Shown: positions 41,261-51,071, numbered from the stretch's first letter. The stretch: 64,000 nt of DNA from Mucilaginibacter mallensis (GCF_900105165.1 NZ_LT629740.1:2046001-2110000); one strand, 5' to 3'. Notes: generated by a model not told the origin, from the letters alone. Made by a program: numbers and translations.

Positions 41261-41848
41261 TTAAACTGCAGGCATCCATTCTGGATATCGCCTCTGCAAT
41301 TTCCTGAATACCCAATATATAAACCATCCTACAAAAGAGCCATAAATAGCACCGCAGGTAACATCAATAGGATAATGTACGCCCACATATACCTGCGCAA
41401 AGCTGATGAGCCCAGCCCAAAATATACCCCAAAACCATATCCAGTGCCAATATTTACGGAATATAAGTACCATAAATATAGCCACGGCAAAATAGTCGGT
41501 AGCATGGGTGGATGGAAAACTGTAGCCGGATCCGCAAGCGGAGACACGTTCAATGTCTGTTGGTGCTGTTACAGGGTCAGCACAAGGGCGCAGGCGGTGT
41601 ACTAATGGTTTAACTATACTGGCGCTTGTAAAGTCGGCAACGCCTGCTGAGATGCCTATAAAGGCTATGATAATGATACCCTTTGCCCGGTACTTCCACA
41701 AGCAATAAGCCGATATAAGGATAAATAGCGGGATCCAGTTTCTAGGTGTGCGCGCCCATGGCATTACTGCGTCAAAAAATGGATTAGTGAGATCGTGATT
41801 AATCCAATAGAATAAATGCCTGTCTAGTTGTATAAGATGGTCGAGCAT
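41261..41848 (-). CDS. PAP2-family membrane phosphatase
   Basis: The 195-residue protein has about five membrane helices and the three PAP2 motifs: KPLVHRLRPC, SFPSTHATD and VGVHYPIDV (catalytic His pair). Family members dephosphorylate lipid phosphates such as undecaprenyl diphosphate or phosphatidic acid. The substrate is not determinable. A perfect TATATTTG box lies 20 bases before the ATG. Confidence 0.92.
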   Translation of the reverse strand: MLDHLIQLDRHLFYWINHDLTNPFFDAVMPWARTPRNWIPLFILISAYCLWKYRAKGIIIIAFIGISAGVADFTSASIVKPLVHRLRPCADPVTAPTDIERVSACGSGYSFPSTHATDYFAVAIFMVLIFRKYWHWIWFWGIFWAGLISFAQVYVGVHYPIDVTCGAIYGSFVGWFIYWVFRKLQRRYPEWMPAV

Positions 41849-41867
41849 GGTTATTTTTACGGTAATG

Positions 41868-41875
41868 CAAATATA
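41868..41875 (-). promoter_or_regulatory. -7 box of the PAP2 gene
   Basis: The minus strand reads TATATTTG then CATTACC, a perfect TAnnTTTG. Confidence 0.5.
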
Positions 41876-41909
41876 ACCAATAAATGAGGCTGCTATCCGT
41901 TAAATATTT

Positions 41910-41917
41910 TAATTTTG
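41910..41917 (+). promoter_or_regulatory. -7 box of glmM
   Basis: TAATTTTG is a perfect TAnnTTTG, 22 bases before the TTG start of glmM. It is arranged back to back with the PAP2 box. Confidence 0.5.
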
Positions 41918-41939
41918 CGATTCAAATAATTTTAAGGTT

Positions 41940-43325
41940 TTGACACTAATAAAATCAATTTCAGGTATTAGAGGCACCATTGGCGGTGCCGCAGGCGATG
42001 GTTTAACGCCGGTAGATATTGTAAAATTTACTTCTGCCTTTGGTACATGGGCCATTAGTAAATCGGGTATTAAAAAGATAGTTATAGGCAGGGATGCCCG
42101 TATATCAGGCAGTATGGTTAATAACCTGGTTATTGGCACATTGCAGGGTTTGGGTATTGATGTGATCGATCTTGGTCTATCAACTACACCAACAGTTGAA
42201 ATAGCTGTCCCGCTTGAGCAGGCTGCGGGTGGTATTATTCTTACAGCAAGCCATAACCCAAAGCAATGGAACGCGCTTAAATTGCTTAACAGCAAAGGCG
42301 AATTCATCAGCGATACGGATGGCAAAGATGTGCTTGAGATTGCCGAGAGAGGTGATCTTAAATATGCTGATGTTGATGACCTGGGTAAAGTAACCCAAGA
42401 TGACAGCTATCTGCAAAAGCACATTGATGCTGTATTGGCTTTGCCTTTAGTTGATGTGGAGGCTATAACTAAAGCCGACTTTAAAGTAGTTATTGACTGC
42501 GTTAACTCAACCGGCGGTATATTTATTCCTGCTTTATTAAAAGCATTGGGTGTTAAAACCGTACACGAATTATATTGCGAGCCTGATGGTAAGTTTCCGC
42601 ATAACCCGGAGCCTTTGCCTGAGAACTTGATAGCGTTATCACAGGAAGTAGTAAAGAAAAAAGCCACCCTTGGTATAGCTGTTGACCCTGATGTTGACCG
42701 CCTTTGTTTTGTTAATGAAGATGGCAGCATGTTCGGCGAAGAATATACTTTGGTTGCCGTTGCTGATTATGTGCTGAAAAACACAGTAGGCAATACAGTA
42801 TCAAACCTATCATCAACCCGTGCTTTGCGCGATGTTACCGAGAAAGCCGGTGGCGAATATCATGTCGCGGCGGTAGGAGAGGTTAACGTAGTAAATAAAA
42901 TGAAGGAAACCAACGCTATTATAGGCGGTGAAGGTAATGGCGGGGTTATATATCCTGAATCACACTATGGTCGCGATGCTTTGGTAGGTATTGCTTTGTT
43001 TTTAACACATCTGGCAAAATCGGGCAAAACGGTTTCAGCTTTAAGGGCGTCTTATCCAGCCTATTTTATATCGAAGAATAAAATAACACTGACCCCCGAA
43101 ATGGACATTGATGCGCTATTGCTGAAAGTTGAAGAAAAATACAAAAAACAACCGCATTCAACAATTGACGGTTTGAAAATAGAATTTGATAAAGAATGGG
43201 TACATTTGCGCCGTTCAAATACGGAACCAATCATCCGTATTTATTCAGAAGGTAATTCAGAAACTGTGGCGAATAATTTAGCCAACAAGATAATTGCCGA
43301 TATAAAGGAAATACTAAGTATTTAG
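41940..43325 (+). CDS. glmM: Phosphoglucosamine mutase (phosphohexomutase family)
   Basis: The 461-residue enzyme starts at TTG 41940: the N-terminus TLIKSISGIRGTIGG is the family's, and no ATG precedes it in frame. It has the phosphoserine loop GIILTASHNPKQWNALK, metal loop DPDVDRLC, sugar loop GGEGNGGVIYPE and phosphate loop RRSNTEPIIRIY. It converts glucosamine-6-phosphate to glucosamine-1-phosphate for cell-wall precursors. A relaxed phosphoglucomutase/mannomutase activity is possible, since Bacteroidota annotate this group variably. Confidence 0.92.
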   Translation: MTLIKSISGIRGTIGGAAGDGLTPVDIVKFTSAFGTWAISKSGIKKIVIGRDARISGSMVNNLVIGTLQGLGIDVIDLGLSTTPTVEIAVPLEQAAGGIILTASHNPKQWNALKLLNSKGEFISDTDGKDVLEIAERGDLKYADVDDLGKVTQDDSYLQKHIDAVLALPLVDVEAITKADFKVVIDCVNSTGGIFIPALLKALGVKTVHELYCEPDGKFPHNPEPLPENLIALSQEVVKKKATLGIAVDPDVDRLCFVNEDGSMFGEEYTLVAVADYVLKNTVGNTVSNLSSTRALRDVTEKAGGEYHVAAVGEVNVVNKMKETNAIIGGEGNGGVIYPESHYGRDALVGIALFLTHLAKSGKTVSALRASYPAYFISKNKITLTPEMDIDALLLKVEEKYKKQPHSTIDGLKIEFDKEWVHLRRSNTEPIIRIYSEGNSETVANNLANKIIADIKEILSI

Positions 43326-43330
43326 CGGAT

Positions 43331-43389
43331 GAGTGATTTAGTGAATGAGTGAGTACAATAATTCAATTCGCTCATTCACTAATCCACTC
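43331..43389. repeat. Intergenic palindrome of GAGTGA/AGTGAATGAG words
   Basis: GAGTGATTTAGTGAATGAG (43331-43349) pairs with CTCATTCACTAATCCACTC (43371-43389) at 17 of 19 positions. It lies between two genes in the same orientation. Confidence 0.7.
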
Positions 43390-43425
43390 AATCACTAATT
43401 AAAAATAAAACTGATCTCTAAAAAA

Positions 43426-44562
43426 ATGCGTGTTTATTTAGATAATGCGGCTACTACGCCTATCGACCCCGAGGTAATAAAAGAAATGTGTAAGGTAATG
43501 GAAAATACCTACGGTAATCCATCATCTATACATGCGCAGGGGCGTGAGGCCAGAACATTGATCGAAAGGTCAAGGAAAACTGTTGCCAATTTATTAGGTA
43601 CTTCGCCATCCGAGATCTTTTTTACTTCAAGCGGTACCGAGGCCGATAATATGGCCATCAGGTGTGGTATTATTGACCATAATATAAAACATGCTATTAC
43701 CACTCGTATCGAGCATCATGCGGTGATCCATACTTTTGAGGCGCTTGAAAAAGCAGGCACTATTAAACTAAGTTTTGTTAATGTTGATGCAAAAGGTAAT
43801 ATAGATTATGATCACCTGGAAACCTTGCTGAAGGATAACGAACGCAGTTTTGTATCTATTATGCATGCCAATAACGAGATAGGTACGCTATCGGATATGG
43901 AAAAGGTCGGCGATCTGTGTGAAACCTATAATGCCATTTATCATTGTGATACTGTGCAAACTATGGGGCATTACAAGCATGATCTGAGTAAATTAAAGGC
44001 TCATTTTGTAGTTTGTTCGGCACATAAACTGCATGGACCTAAAGGTGTAGGCTTTTTACACATCAATCACCGTATAAAAATTAAGCCATTAATTTATGGT
44101 GGCGCGCAGGAACGCAATATGCGCGGCGGTACCGAAAATATTTACGGCGTAGTGGGCCTTGCCAAAGCTTTGGAAATGGCTTATGCTGATATGGAACAGC
44201 ACCAGGAACACATACAAGGCTTAAAAACCTATATGAAAAATCAGCTGGTTGAAAGCATACCCGGCATTGAATTTAATGGCGAAACAGACCCGGATAAGAG
44301 TTTGTATACGGTATTGAACGTTTCTTTTCCAGAAATGGAAATGGCTGATATGCTGCTGTTTAATTTGGATATTGCAGGTATCTCTGCTTCGGGAGGTAGC
44401 GCGTGCAGCTCAGGATCGGATATTGGTTCGCACGTTTTAACTGCTATTGGTACAAATCCATCACGGCCATCAGTAAGGTTCTCTTTTTCAAAATATACTA
44501 CTAAGGACGAGATTGATTTTACCGTAGCTAAAGTAAAAGAACTTTGCCTGGTGAATGCTTAG
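43426..44562 (+). CDS. Cysteine desulfurase (NifS/IscS family)
   Basis: The 378-residue PLP enzyme has YLDNAATTPIDPEV, HNEIG-like ANNEIGTLSDM, the PLP-binding Lys in VCSAHKLHGPKGVGFL, and the catalytic Cys in SASGGSACSSGS. It removes sulfur from cysteine for Fe-S cluster or tRNA modification. The short active-site loop and the solitary context, without isc or suf genes nearby, fit the NifS-like group. Confidence 0.94.
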   Translation: MRVYLDNAATTPIDPEVIKEMCKVMENTYGNPSSIHAQGREARTLIERSRKTVANLLGTSPSEIFFTSSGTEADNMAIRCGIIDHNIKHAITTRIEHHAVIHTFEALEKAGTIKLSFVNVDAKGNIDYDHLETLLKDNERSFVSIMHANNEIGTLSDMEKVGDLCETYNAIYHCDTVQTMGHYKHDLSKLKAHFVVCSAHKLHGPKGVGFLHINHRIKIKPLIYGGAQERNMRGGTENIYGVVGLAKALEMAYADMEQHQEHIQGLKTYMKNQLVESIPGIEFNGETDPDKSLYTVLNVSFPEMEMADMLLFNLDIAGISASGGSACSSGSDIGSHVLTAIGTNPSRPSVRFSFSKYTTKDEIDFTVAKVKELCLVNA

Positions 44563-44632
44563 TAGTATCTTCTTGATAATCACTCCGTTTATTCTTAACA
44601 TAATTTTTTAATCTTGTCAGTTAATTTTGACA

Positions 44633-44649
44633 TTGGCATGATTATGGCT
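44633..44649 (+). promoter_or_regulatory. Candidate sigma-54 promoter
   Basis: TTGGCATGATTATGGCT has GG (44635-44636) and GC (44647-44648) separated by exactly 10 bases, as required at -24/-12. It matches TTGGCACG-N4-TTGC except in two positions. It lies 63 bases before the ATG of the 89-residue gene. Confidence 0.45.
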
Positions 44650-44711
44650 TTTATTTAAATAACAATTAATAATGTGCTTTTGTACCATTATTAACCTAAA
44701 AAATATTTGTC

Positions 44712-44981
44712 ATGGGAAAGGTAAAAGATAAAACGTTAGGACACGTTCCTGAAAGAAAACAACCTGAAAAAGAGAAAACGGGCTATCCGCATGAAACCGA
44801 GGTTGCACAGCCCCAAGAGGGTAACGATGCTTCATTCAGCGAGCAAACAGATGTAAGCCCTCCAACAAAAAGAGAATTTCCATCGGTAGGCCCGGCTGAA
44901 ACTGATTTTGTGAGCCGTCCACATGGGCGTACAACAGGTCGTATGGTGGGGCATGAGCCGGGTACTGAAAATAACCTGTAA
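44712..44981 (+). CDS. Small hydrophilic hypothetical protein
   Basis: The 89-residue protein has no Cys or Trp and is rich in Glu, Pro, Lys and Gly (MGKVKDKTLGHVPERKQPEK; SRPHGRTTGRMVGHEPG). It is probably largely disordered, resembling the small stress-related proteins of soil bacteria. It is followed by another small gene at 45021. A sigma-54-like promoter precedes it. Function unknown. Confidence 0.65.
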   Translation: MGKVKDKTLGHVPERKQPEKEKTGYPHETEVAQPQEGNDASFSEQTDVSPPTKREFPSVGPAETDFVSRPHGRTTGRMVGHEPGTENNL

Positions 44982-45020
44982 TAACTACATTGATTAAGTA
45001 TAAATTTAATAGTTAAATTT

Positions 45021-45221
45021 ATGAACAGCGTTAATAAAAGACCTGTTGAAGGCATTAATCAAACCGAAGGTGTACACGGGAGCCATGATTGTACAAACCA
45101 AATAAACATTGGCTCTGTAGGGCTTGAAGGCGGTGGTGATAATGGTGCAAGCGCACTCAGAGCGCTCCGTAAAAAATACAGTGGTATTTCTGTCAGTAGG
45201 ACTAGAAAACCGCTACTTTAA
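45021..45221 (+). CDS. Small hypothetical protein
   Basis: The 66-residue protein (MNSVNKRPVEGINQTEGVHG; EGGGDNGASALRALRKKYSG) has a Gly-rich middle and basic tail. It lies 39 bases after the 89-residue gene and just before a strong bidirectional terminator, so the two may form one transcript. Function unknown; could be non-coding. Confidence 0.5.
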   Translation: MNSVNKRPVEGINQTEGVHGSHDCTNQINIGSVGLEGGGDNGASALRALRKKYSGISVSRTRKPLL

Positions 45222-45256
45222 TAAGTATATATAGCGGCAAAATACCGCGATATTGT

Positions 45257-45303
45257 AAAAACAATCAGCCGTTTCACCAACATGAAACGGCTGATTGTTT
45301 TTA
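45257..45303. terminator. Bidirectional terminator between small genes and GH78
   Basis: AAAACAATCAGCCGTTTCA and TGAAACGGCTGATTGTTTT form a perfect 19-bp stem with a 7-base loop. A and T tails on both sides allow function in both directions. The right tail overlaps the stop codon of the convergent rhamnosidase gene. Confidence 0.9.
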
Positions 45304-47679
45304 TATCACAAAGGAGTTTTCACCTGCTTTTAATACAAGCCTTTTATCTTTCCAAACCAATATCCCTGTAGTTTTTTGCGGAAGGCTGATCTTTATCTTC
45401 CACTTATCTTTATCCAAAGTATAGGAAACTGCCACCTTTCCATTCGGGTGAGGAATCTCACCGCTTACATTTTTTAGTGTACCTAAATGCGGTTCTATTT
45501 TTATTTTACCGAAACCGGGTGCATAGCTGTCAATGCCCAATACTGTCCTGAAAAACTCAATATTAGGGCTGGCTCCCCAGGCATGGCAATCGGAGCGGGT
45601 ATGTTGCAGGTCTGATTGTTCGGCCCAGGTAGTCAGGCCCATTTTTAAATTATCGCGCCATATATCAAGCCAGTTTATGTAATCGTTGCCTAAACCACCC
45701 TTTATTAAAGCCAGGTGCATATAATATTTAAAGTAGATAGTGCATTGGGTTAAGGAGGTGTCAGTTAAAATATTTTTGCTTATAGCAGCCATATCTTCGG
45801 CTTTTGCCACATCAGCAAGTATGGCCAGTGAGTTGGCATGCTGTGAGTATAAATCCTTATCCTCTGTATCAGCATATAGTTTTTTAGTCACGTTCCAGTA
45901 TTTGGTTTGGATGGTTTGCTTTAGTTGGGCTGCTTTTTTAGTGTAAAGATCGGCAAGATAAGGCAAACCAATTTTTGCCTCCAATTTAGCTGCCTGTTGA
46001 AAGGCCATGAGTAATTGAAGGTCTAATATAGATGAGTTTCCTTTACTGCCTGTTGGCGGCATGCCACTGCGCCAGCCTTTGGCATTGGCCCAGTCGACAA
46101 AGGTCCAATATGGGGTGTTTTTTAAGGAGCCATCGGCTTGCTGGTATTTGCTGAAGAAATCTAACACTGCTCTTTCACCTGCAAGCTTGCCTTTAACAAA
46201 GTTCGAATCCGGGCGATACATCCAGTAATCATACAATACACCAATATACCACAATGAAAAAGTAGAAATAATCTGCGGACTAAACGATGGGTGCCTGCTC
46301 AATGTTAACCCTTCGGCTATGCGTGAATGATCCATTAAATTAATAGCATTGCGTGCCAAACGGTCGTCGCCGCTATTATAATAGGATACCATGGCCTGTA
46401 TGCGGGTATCACCTATGTATTGCAGTTGCTCATAGTAGGGGCAGTCCATATAGGTTTCAATGGCATCAAGCCTGGCAGTGCGCCAGCCGGTTTCCAGTAT
46501 TTTTGTTATTTCGGTGTTATCAGTATTAAAAATGGTATTGTTTTTAAACGGATAACCAGTAAATGTGCCGTATATATCATCAATGGTTAGCGGATCATTT
46601 TTAGTTTGTACCCTTACCTGTATATAACGCCAGGTACGCCAGTACAAAGTTGTAAAAGTTTGATTTGCGCTGCCATCTGATAATAGACTGTCTTTACGGC
46701 CTGCAAAATCCTTACCATCTATTTCGTTGCGGTTGCTTTTTATCGGGCCATATTTACTTAAGTTATCGAATAATGATTCGGCATAGCTTATGGATATGCC
46801 CGCATCTTTACCCTTACTAAAATTGAAAGTTAAATAGGCGTTGGTTAAATAGGTTTGGTCAAGCAATAAGGTAACAGTTGTATTCGCCGGAATAGTAAGC
46901 GGGGTTTTTGTACCGGGGAACGATGGCGGCACGCTGATTCCATCAGCTTTACGTAAAACCGGAATGCGTTGGTAAGTCCGTTCCATTTGAGGCAATGAGG
47001 ATGGTACCAGCATCCACCCAAAAGCATCAGACATTCCTTTTGGCCTGCCATGATCTATGTTAGCGGCATATGGCCACGCAGAATCGTCAAAATCAGTAGC
47101 GGTAAAACCTTTAACAGTTTTGTTCATATCCACTATTTCGCCCGGCCCGGCAACATAATAGGTATAATAGCCTATCCAGTTATTAGGTTTATAGGCGCTA
47201 TCGCGGATGCATTTCCAGGTTTTATTGGTGTTGATCTCTTCGTTTGTTGAATCGCCCTGTAAAATAAAGGCAGTTTTTAGCGTGATCTGTGCTTCGGGCC
47301 GATATTGGGCGTCATTCCAAACGGTCGCGCTGATAGTATTTTTACCTGTTGTAAGATATGGCGCCAGATCAATCGTTTCATAGTTCCAATAGTAGGTATC
47401 TCCCCGGGCTGGCCCCAATGATACCAATACGCCATTAACATATAACTTATAGCGGTTATCTGCCGATACACGGACAATATATGTAGCAGGCTTTGCTGTT
47501 AAATTAATGCTTTTACGAAAATGATAAACACCGTATTCTGTTCCCGCATCATTTGGGGCAGCTATCCAGTAGGCAGGCCATTCTTTGTATACAGCGGTGT
47601 TACCAGCCGATTGTGCATGCACTGAGTTTGTCAGCAATAAACTAAGGATTAATAAGGTTGATGCAAAAAAGGTTTTCAT
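45301..47679 (-). CDS. Secreted alpha-L-rhamnosidase (GH78)
   Basis: The 792-residue protein has a signal peptide (FFASTLLILSLLLTNSVHAQ), an N-terminal beta-sandwich (ADNRYKLYVNGVLVSLGPARG), and a catalytic (alpha/alpha)6 barrel. The GH78 active-site stretch is YMDCPYYEQLQYIGDTRIQ (about residue 412), with TWAEQSDLQHTRSDCHAWGA further on, and a C-terminal beta domain. It releases rhamnose from plant or bacterial glycans. It is not beside a SusCD pair here. Confidence 0.92.
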   Translation of the reverse strand: MKTFFASTLLILSLLLTNSVHAQSAGNTAVYKEWPAYWIAAPNDAGTEYGVYHFRKSINLTAKPATYIVRVSADNRYKLYVNGVLVSLGPARGDTYYWNYETIDLAPYLTTGKNTISATVWNDAQYRPEAQITLKTAFILQGDSTNEEINTNKTWKCIRDSAYKPNNWIGYYTYYVAGPGEIVDMNKTVKGFTATDFDDSAWPYAANIDHGRPKGMSDAFGWMLVPSSLPQMERTYQRIPVLRKADGISVPPSFPGTKTPLTIPANTTVTLLLDQTYLTNAYLTFNFSKGKDAGISISYAESLFDNLSKYGPIKSNRNEIDGKDFAGRKDSLLSDGSANQTFTTLYWRTWRYIQVRVQTKNDPLTIDDIYGTFTGYPFKNNTIFNTDNTEITKILETGWRTARLDAIETYMDCPYYEQLQYIGDTRIQAMVSYYNSGDDRLARNAINLMDHSRIAEGLTLSRHPSFSPQIISTFSLWYIGVLYDYWMYRPDSNFVKGKLAGERAVLDFFSKYQQADGSLKNTPYWTFVDWANAKGWRSGMPPTGSKGNSSILDLQLLMAFQQAAKLEAKIGLPYLADLYTKKAAQLKQTIQTKYWNVTKKLYADTEDKDLYSQHANSLAILADVAKAEDMAAISKNILTDTSLTQCTIYFKYYMHLALIKGGLGNDYINWLDIWRDNLKMGLTTWAEQSDLQHTRSDCHAWGASPNIEFFRTVLGIDSYAPGFGKIKIEPHLGTLKNVSGEIPHPNGKVAVSYTLDKDKWKIKISLPQKTTGILVWKDKRLVLKAGENSFVI

Positions 47680-47784
47680 TACAGGTTGAAATTGGTGTGC
47701 TTATTAATGAGTCTTAAAGTTAACAACCATCCTGTAGTATTTATATAATGTGAAAAAATCTTTATTAATTATTTTCTTCAAAAC

Positions 47785-47818
47785 AAAAAAGCCACCCTTT
47801 AGAGGCAGCTTCTTTTTA
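47785..47818 (-). terminator. Weak terminator after accD
   Basis: An imperfect AAGC/GCTT stem with an inner CC/GG pair is followed on the minus strand by CTTTTTTGTTTT. It lies about 25 bases beyond the accD stop. Confidence 0.4.
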
Positions 47819-47841
47819 TATCGATAATATAATAGGTCTTC

Positions 47842-48687
47842 TTAATTAGCCATCATTTTTAAGAATGAAGTTAATTTTTCCTTCATTTCCCTGCGGTCGA
47901 CTATAAAATCAAGGAAGCCATGTTCCTGTACAAATTCGGCAGTCTGAAAGCCTTTCGGCAAATCTTTCTTTATTGTTTCCTTAATAACACGCGGACCTGC
48001 AAAGCCTATTAATGAACCCGGCTCGGCAATGTTAATATCGCCCAACATGGCATATGATGCAGTTACACCACCCGTAGTAGGGTCGGTTAGTAACGATATA
48101 TAAGGTACTTTAGCTTGTGCCAGCAATGCCAGTTTAGCTGATGTTTTAGCCATTTGCATTAAGGAGAATGCAGCTTCCATCATACGGGCACCGCCCGATT
48201 TTGATATCATCAGGAAAGGAACCTTATGTGCAATACTGTAATCGATAGAACGTGCAATTTTTTCGCCCACAACGGATCCCATTGAACCGCCTATGAAGTT
48301 AAAATCCATACAGGCAATTACAATATCCTGCCCGTTTATTTTACCAAACCCGGCACGGATAGCATCCTTTAAGCCGGTCTTTTTCATGGTTTCCTTTAAC
48401 CGGTCCTCATATTTTTTGGTATCCTCAAAATGCAGCGGATCGCCCGAATGCAGGTTTGGGTATAACTCGGTAAACTCGTTATTATCAAAAAGTATGGAGA
48501 AATATTCTTTTGATCCTATGCGTAAATGATAACCGCAATAATGGCAAACATATTGGTTTTCAACTTGCTCTGAGTAGTGAAGGGGTTTCTTACATTCCGG
48601 GCATTTGTTCCAGATGCCGTCGGGTGCTTCTTTCTTTTCCTCAGTGGTCGTAATTATTCCTTTTATCTCGCGCTTAAACCAGGCCAT
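47842..48687 (-). CDS. accD: Acetyl-CoA carboxylase carboxyltransferase subunit beta
   Basis: The 281-residue subunit starts at the ATG for [11 protein letters not shown]; an ATG seven codons earlier is less likely. It has a zinc ribbon ([14 protein letters not shown] then [10 protein letters not shown]), the carboxyltransferase core ([19 protein letters not shown]), [12 protein letters not shown] and [17 protein letters not shown]. It transfers carboxyl from biotin to acetyl-CoA with the alpha subunit, which is encoded elsewhere. Confidence 0.96.
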   Translation of the reverse strand: MAWFKREIKGIITTTEEKKEAPDGIWNKCPECKKPLHYSEQVENQYVCHYCGYHLRIGSKEYFSILFDNNEFTELYPNLHSGDPLHFEDTKKYEDRLKETMKKTGLKDAIRAGFGKINGQDIVIACMDFNFIGGSMGSVVGEKIARSIDYSIAHKVPFLMISKSGGARMMEAAFSLMQMAKTSAKLALLAQAKVPYISLLTDPTTGGVTASYAMLGDINIAEPGSLIGFAGPRVIKETIKKDLPKGFQTAEFVQEHGFLDFIVDRREMKEKLTSFLKMMAN

Positions 48688-48913
48688 ATCTATATCTAGC
48701 TCTTTCAATATGATGCAAAGAAACGAATTTTTATTTAGATGTAAGATTTTTAGATGTTAGATATCATTTTCGGAAAATCACAATAAATACTACCCTTGAC
48801 TATACTTAAATTGCGAACATTGCGGGTAAAATATTGCTATAAATGCAAAACTCGATCAAAATTGTAGTATAAATCCGGAAAATTTATAACTTCGAGGCCC
48901 AAAAAGAAGCTAA

Positions 48914-49993
48914 ATGGACTTGAAAAATTATAAAGGAGTCTTGCACGGAGATCAGGTGCAGGAACTATTTGAAGCAGCTAAAAAGCACAAGTTTGCTTTA
49001 CCAGCAGTAAACGTTATCGGCACTAACACGGTAAATGCTGTTATGGAAACCGCAAAGGCAGTTAACTCGCCGGTAATTATCCAATTATCACATGGTGGTG
49101 CACAGTTTTACGCAGGTAAATCATTGGATAACTCTAAATTGCAAGCATGTATTTTAGGTGCCGTATCTGCAGCTAAACACGTTCACTTATTAGCTGAGCA
49201 TTATGGTGTTGCAGTAATTATGCACACAGATCATGCTGCAAAAAAATTATTACCATGGATTGACGGTTTGTTAGATCACGGTGAAAAATTCTTTGCTGAA
49301 ACAGGCAAACCTTTATTTTCATCACACATGCTTGATCTTTCTGAAGAATCAATTGAAGAAAATATCGAGATCTCCGCTAAATACTTAGCCCGTATGGCTA
49401 AATTGGGTATGACACTTGAAATTGAATTAGGTGTAACCGGTGGCGAAGAAGACGGCGTTGATAACTCTGATGTTGATAGCTCACGATTATATACTCAACC
49501 AGAAGATGTTGCTTACTCATATGAGCATTTATTAGAAGTTAGTCCGCGCTTTACTGTTGCTGCTGCTTTTGGTAACGTACACGGTGTTTACAAGCCAGGT
49601 AATGTGAAATTACAACCGGTTATTTTGCATAACTCACAAGAGTATGTAAAAAATAAATTCAGCCTTACTGCTGAAAAACCTATCAACTTTGTATTCCATG
49701 GTGGTTCAGGTTCAACTCCTGAGGAAATTGCTGAAGCAATATCTTACGGAGCTATAAAAATGAATATTGATACCGATATGCAGTGGGCATATTGGGAAGG
49801 TATAAAAGATTACTACCAGGCAAAAGAAGGTTATTTACAAAGCCAGATTGGTAGCCCAGAAGGCGAAGATTCACCTAACAAAAAATATTACGATCCGCGC
49901 GTATGGTTACGCAAAGGCGAAGAGAATTTTGTTAAACGCCTTACCCAGGCATTTGCCGATTTGAATTGCATTGATGCAACCAGCAAATTATAA
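48914..49993 (+). CDS. fbaA: Class II fructose-bisphosphate aldolase
   Basis: The 359-residue metal-dependent aldolase has PAVNVIGTNTVNAVMETAK, HTDHAAKKLLPW (metal His), LEIELGVTGGEEDGVDN (Glu ligand), FGNVHGVYKPG, and the phosphate-binding VFHGGSGSTPEEI and INIDTDMQWA-like MNIDTDMQWA. It interconverts fructose-1,6-bisphosphate and two triose phosphates in glycolysis and gluconeogenesis. A solitary gene with its own terminator. Confidence 0.97.
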   Translation: MDLKNYKGVLHGDQVQELFEAAKKHKFALPAVNVIGTNTVNAVMETAKAVNSPVIIQLSHGGAQFYAGKSLDNSKLQACILGAVSAAKHVHLLAEHYGVAVIMHTDHAAKKLLPWIDGLLDHGEKFFAETGKPLFSSHMLDLSEESIEENIEISAKYLARMAKLGMTLEIELGVTGGEEDGVDNSDVDSSRLYTQPEDVAYSYEHLLEVSPRFTVAAAFGNVHGVYKPGNVKLQPVILHNSQEYVKNKFSLTAEKPINFVFHGGSGSTPEEIAEAISYGAIKMNIDTDMQWAYWEGIKDYYQAKEGYLQSQIGSPEGEDSPNKKYYDPRVWLRKGEENFVKRLTQAFADLNCIDATSKL

Positions 49994-50015
49994 TAAAAAA
50001 TTATCCTGATAATCA

Positions 50016-50052
50016 GAAAAGCGCCAATGTTCTCACATTGGCGCTTTTTTTG
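50016..50052 (+). terminator. Rho-independent terminator after fbaA
   Basis: AAAAGCGCCAATG and CATTGGCGCTTTTTTT pair perfectly, with a four-base TTCT loop and long T-tract, about 25 bases after the stop. Confidence 0.9.
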
Positions 50053-50208
50053 TGTGACAGCAAATTGACCCATTACATAAATTTTATGTACAATTGTTGG
50101 ACCTTGTCGAGGAAGAAGATGATTTAACCTGCACACATTCCATTGATGCGGCAGAGGAAAATCACAGGCAAAAACTATCTTCGTACAGGGCAAAACCACA
50201 TTACGCAA

Positions 50209-50640
50209 ATGCCAGAGCTAAAAAAGATACAAGTAAACAAAGTAAGTGACCCCGCCAACCTTGAAAAGGTATTTGCCATAAGACGCGAGGTTTTTGTTGG
50301 CGAACAAAACTGCCCTCCCGAACTGGAATATGAGTTTGAAGATGAATCCACGCATTTTTTGGCAAGAGCTGATGGCGTACCCGCAGGTGCATCGCGCTGG
50401 CGCAAAACAGATAAAGGCTACAAACTGGAACGCTTCGCCGTATTAAAGCAATTTAGAGGTACAGGCGTAGGGCAGGAATTGGTTAAAGCTGTTCTGGCTG
50501 ATCTGCCCGCAGATGCTGATTATGTTTATTTGCACTCCCAAACACAGGCTATCCCATTTTATGAAAGGCTGGGTTTTGAAAAATCAGGCCCTGAGTTTGA
50601 AGAAGCTGGTATCTGGCATTATAAAATGATCAGGAAATAG
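50209..50640 (+). CDS. GNAT-family N-acetyltransferase
   Basis: The 143-residue protein starts at ATG 50209; the in-frame ATG at 50143 would add 22 residues not typical of the family. It has the acetyl-CoA loop VLKQFRGTGVGQELVKAVL and the C-terminal YLHSQTQAIPFYERLGF. It resembles the ElaA/YjcF group. The substrate is unknown. Confidence 0.9.
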   Translation: MPELKKIQVNKVSDPANLEKVFAIRREVFVGEQNCPPELEYEFEDESTHFLARADGVPAGASRWRKTDKGYKLERFAVLKQFRGTGVGQELVKAVLADLPADADYVYLHSQTQAIPFYERLGFEKSGPEFEEAGIWHYKMIRK

Positions 50641-50646
50641 CAGGCC

Positions 50647-51069
50647 TTAATTGCTGCATTTGCTCAAATCTTCATTAACCTGGTCTGCCGTTATAGTACC
50701 CTGCTTATTGCCAAATGAGTTGGTGATATAAGTTATAGCCTGTGCAATTTCAATAGGGGTAAGGTCAATTTCCGCAGGCATTGCATCGTTAAATGATTTG
50801 CCAGCTATATTAATCTTCCCTTTAAGGCCGTATTTAATGTTACAGGCTAAAGATTTCAGGTTTTCCCTAATATAAGTGGTATCAGTAAGTGGTGGTATCA
50901 GTGCTGATAAGCCCTCGCCATTAGTGCCATGACAATTTTGGCAATGGCCCTGGTACACTATAGCGCCCGCCGAATAATAGCGCTTAAACTCAATTGATTC
51001 ATCGCTCTGGCATGAAACTATCAGCACAAATAATAAGAAACAAATACCACTTATTACTTTAAGTTTCAT
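50647..51069 (-). CDS. Cytochrome c lipoprotein
   Basis: The 140-residue protein has a lipoprotein signal (FLLFVLIVSC) and a single class I cytochrome c domain with haem motif CQNCHG, axial Met candidate in FNDAMPAEI and TPIEIAQAITYITNSFG. It is in an operon with a Sco protein (2-base gap) and a small lipoprotein, which suggests a role in terminal-oxidase electron transfer or copper handling. Confidence 0.93.
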   Translation of the reverse strand: MKLKVISGICFLLFVLIVSCQSDESIEFKRYYSAGAIVYQGHCQNCHGTNGEGLSALIPPLTDTTYIRENLKSLACNIKYGLKGKINIAGKSFNDAMPAEIDLTPIEIAQAITYITNSFGNKQGTITADQVNEDLSKCSN

Positions 51070-51071
51070 AG

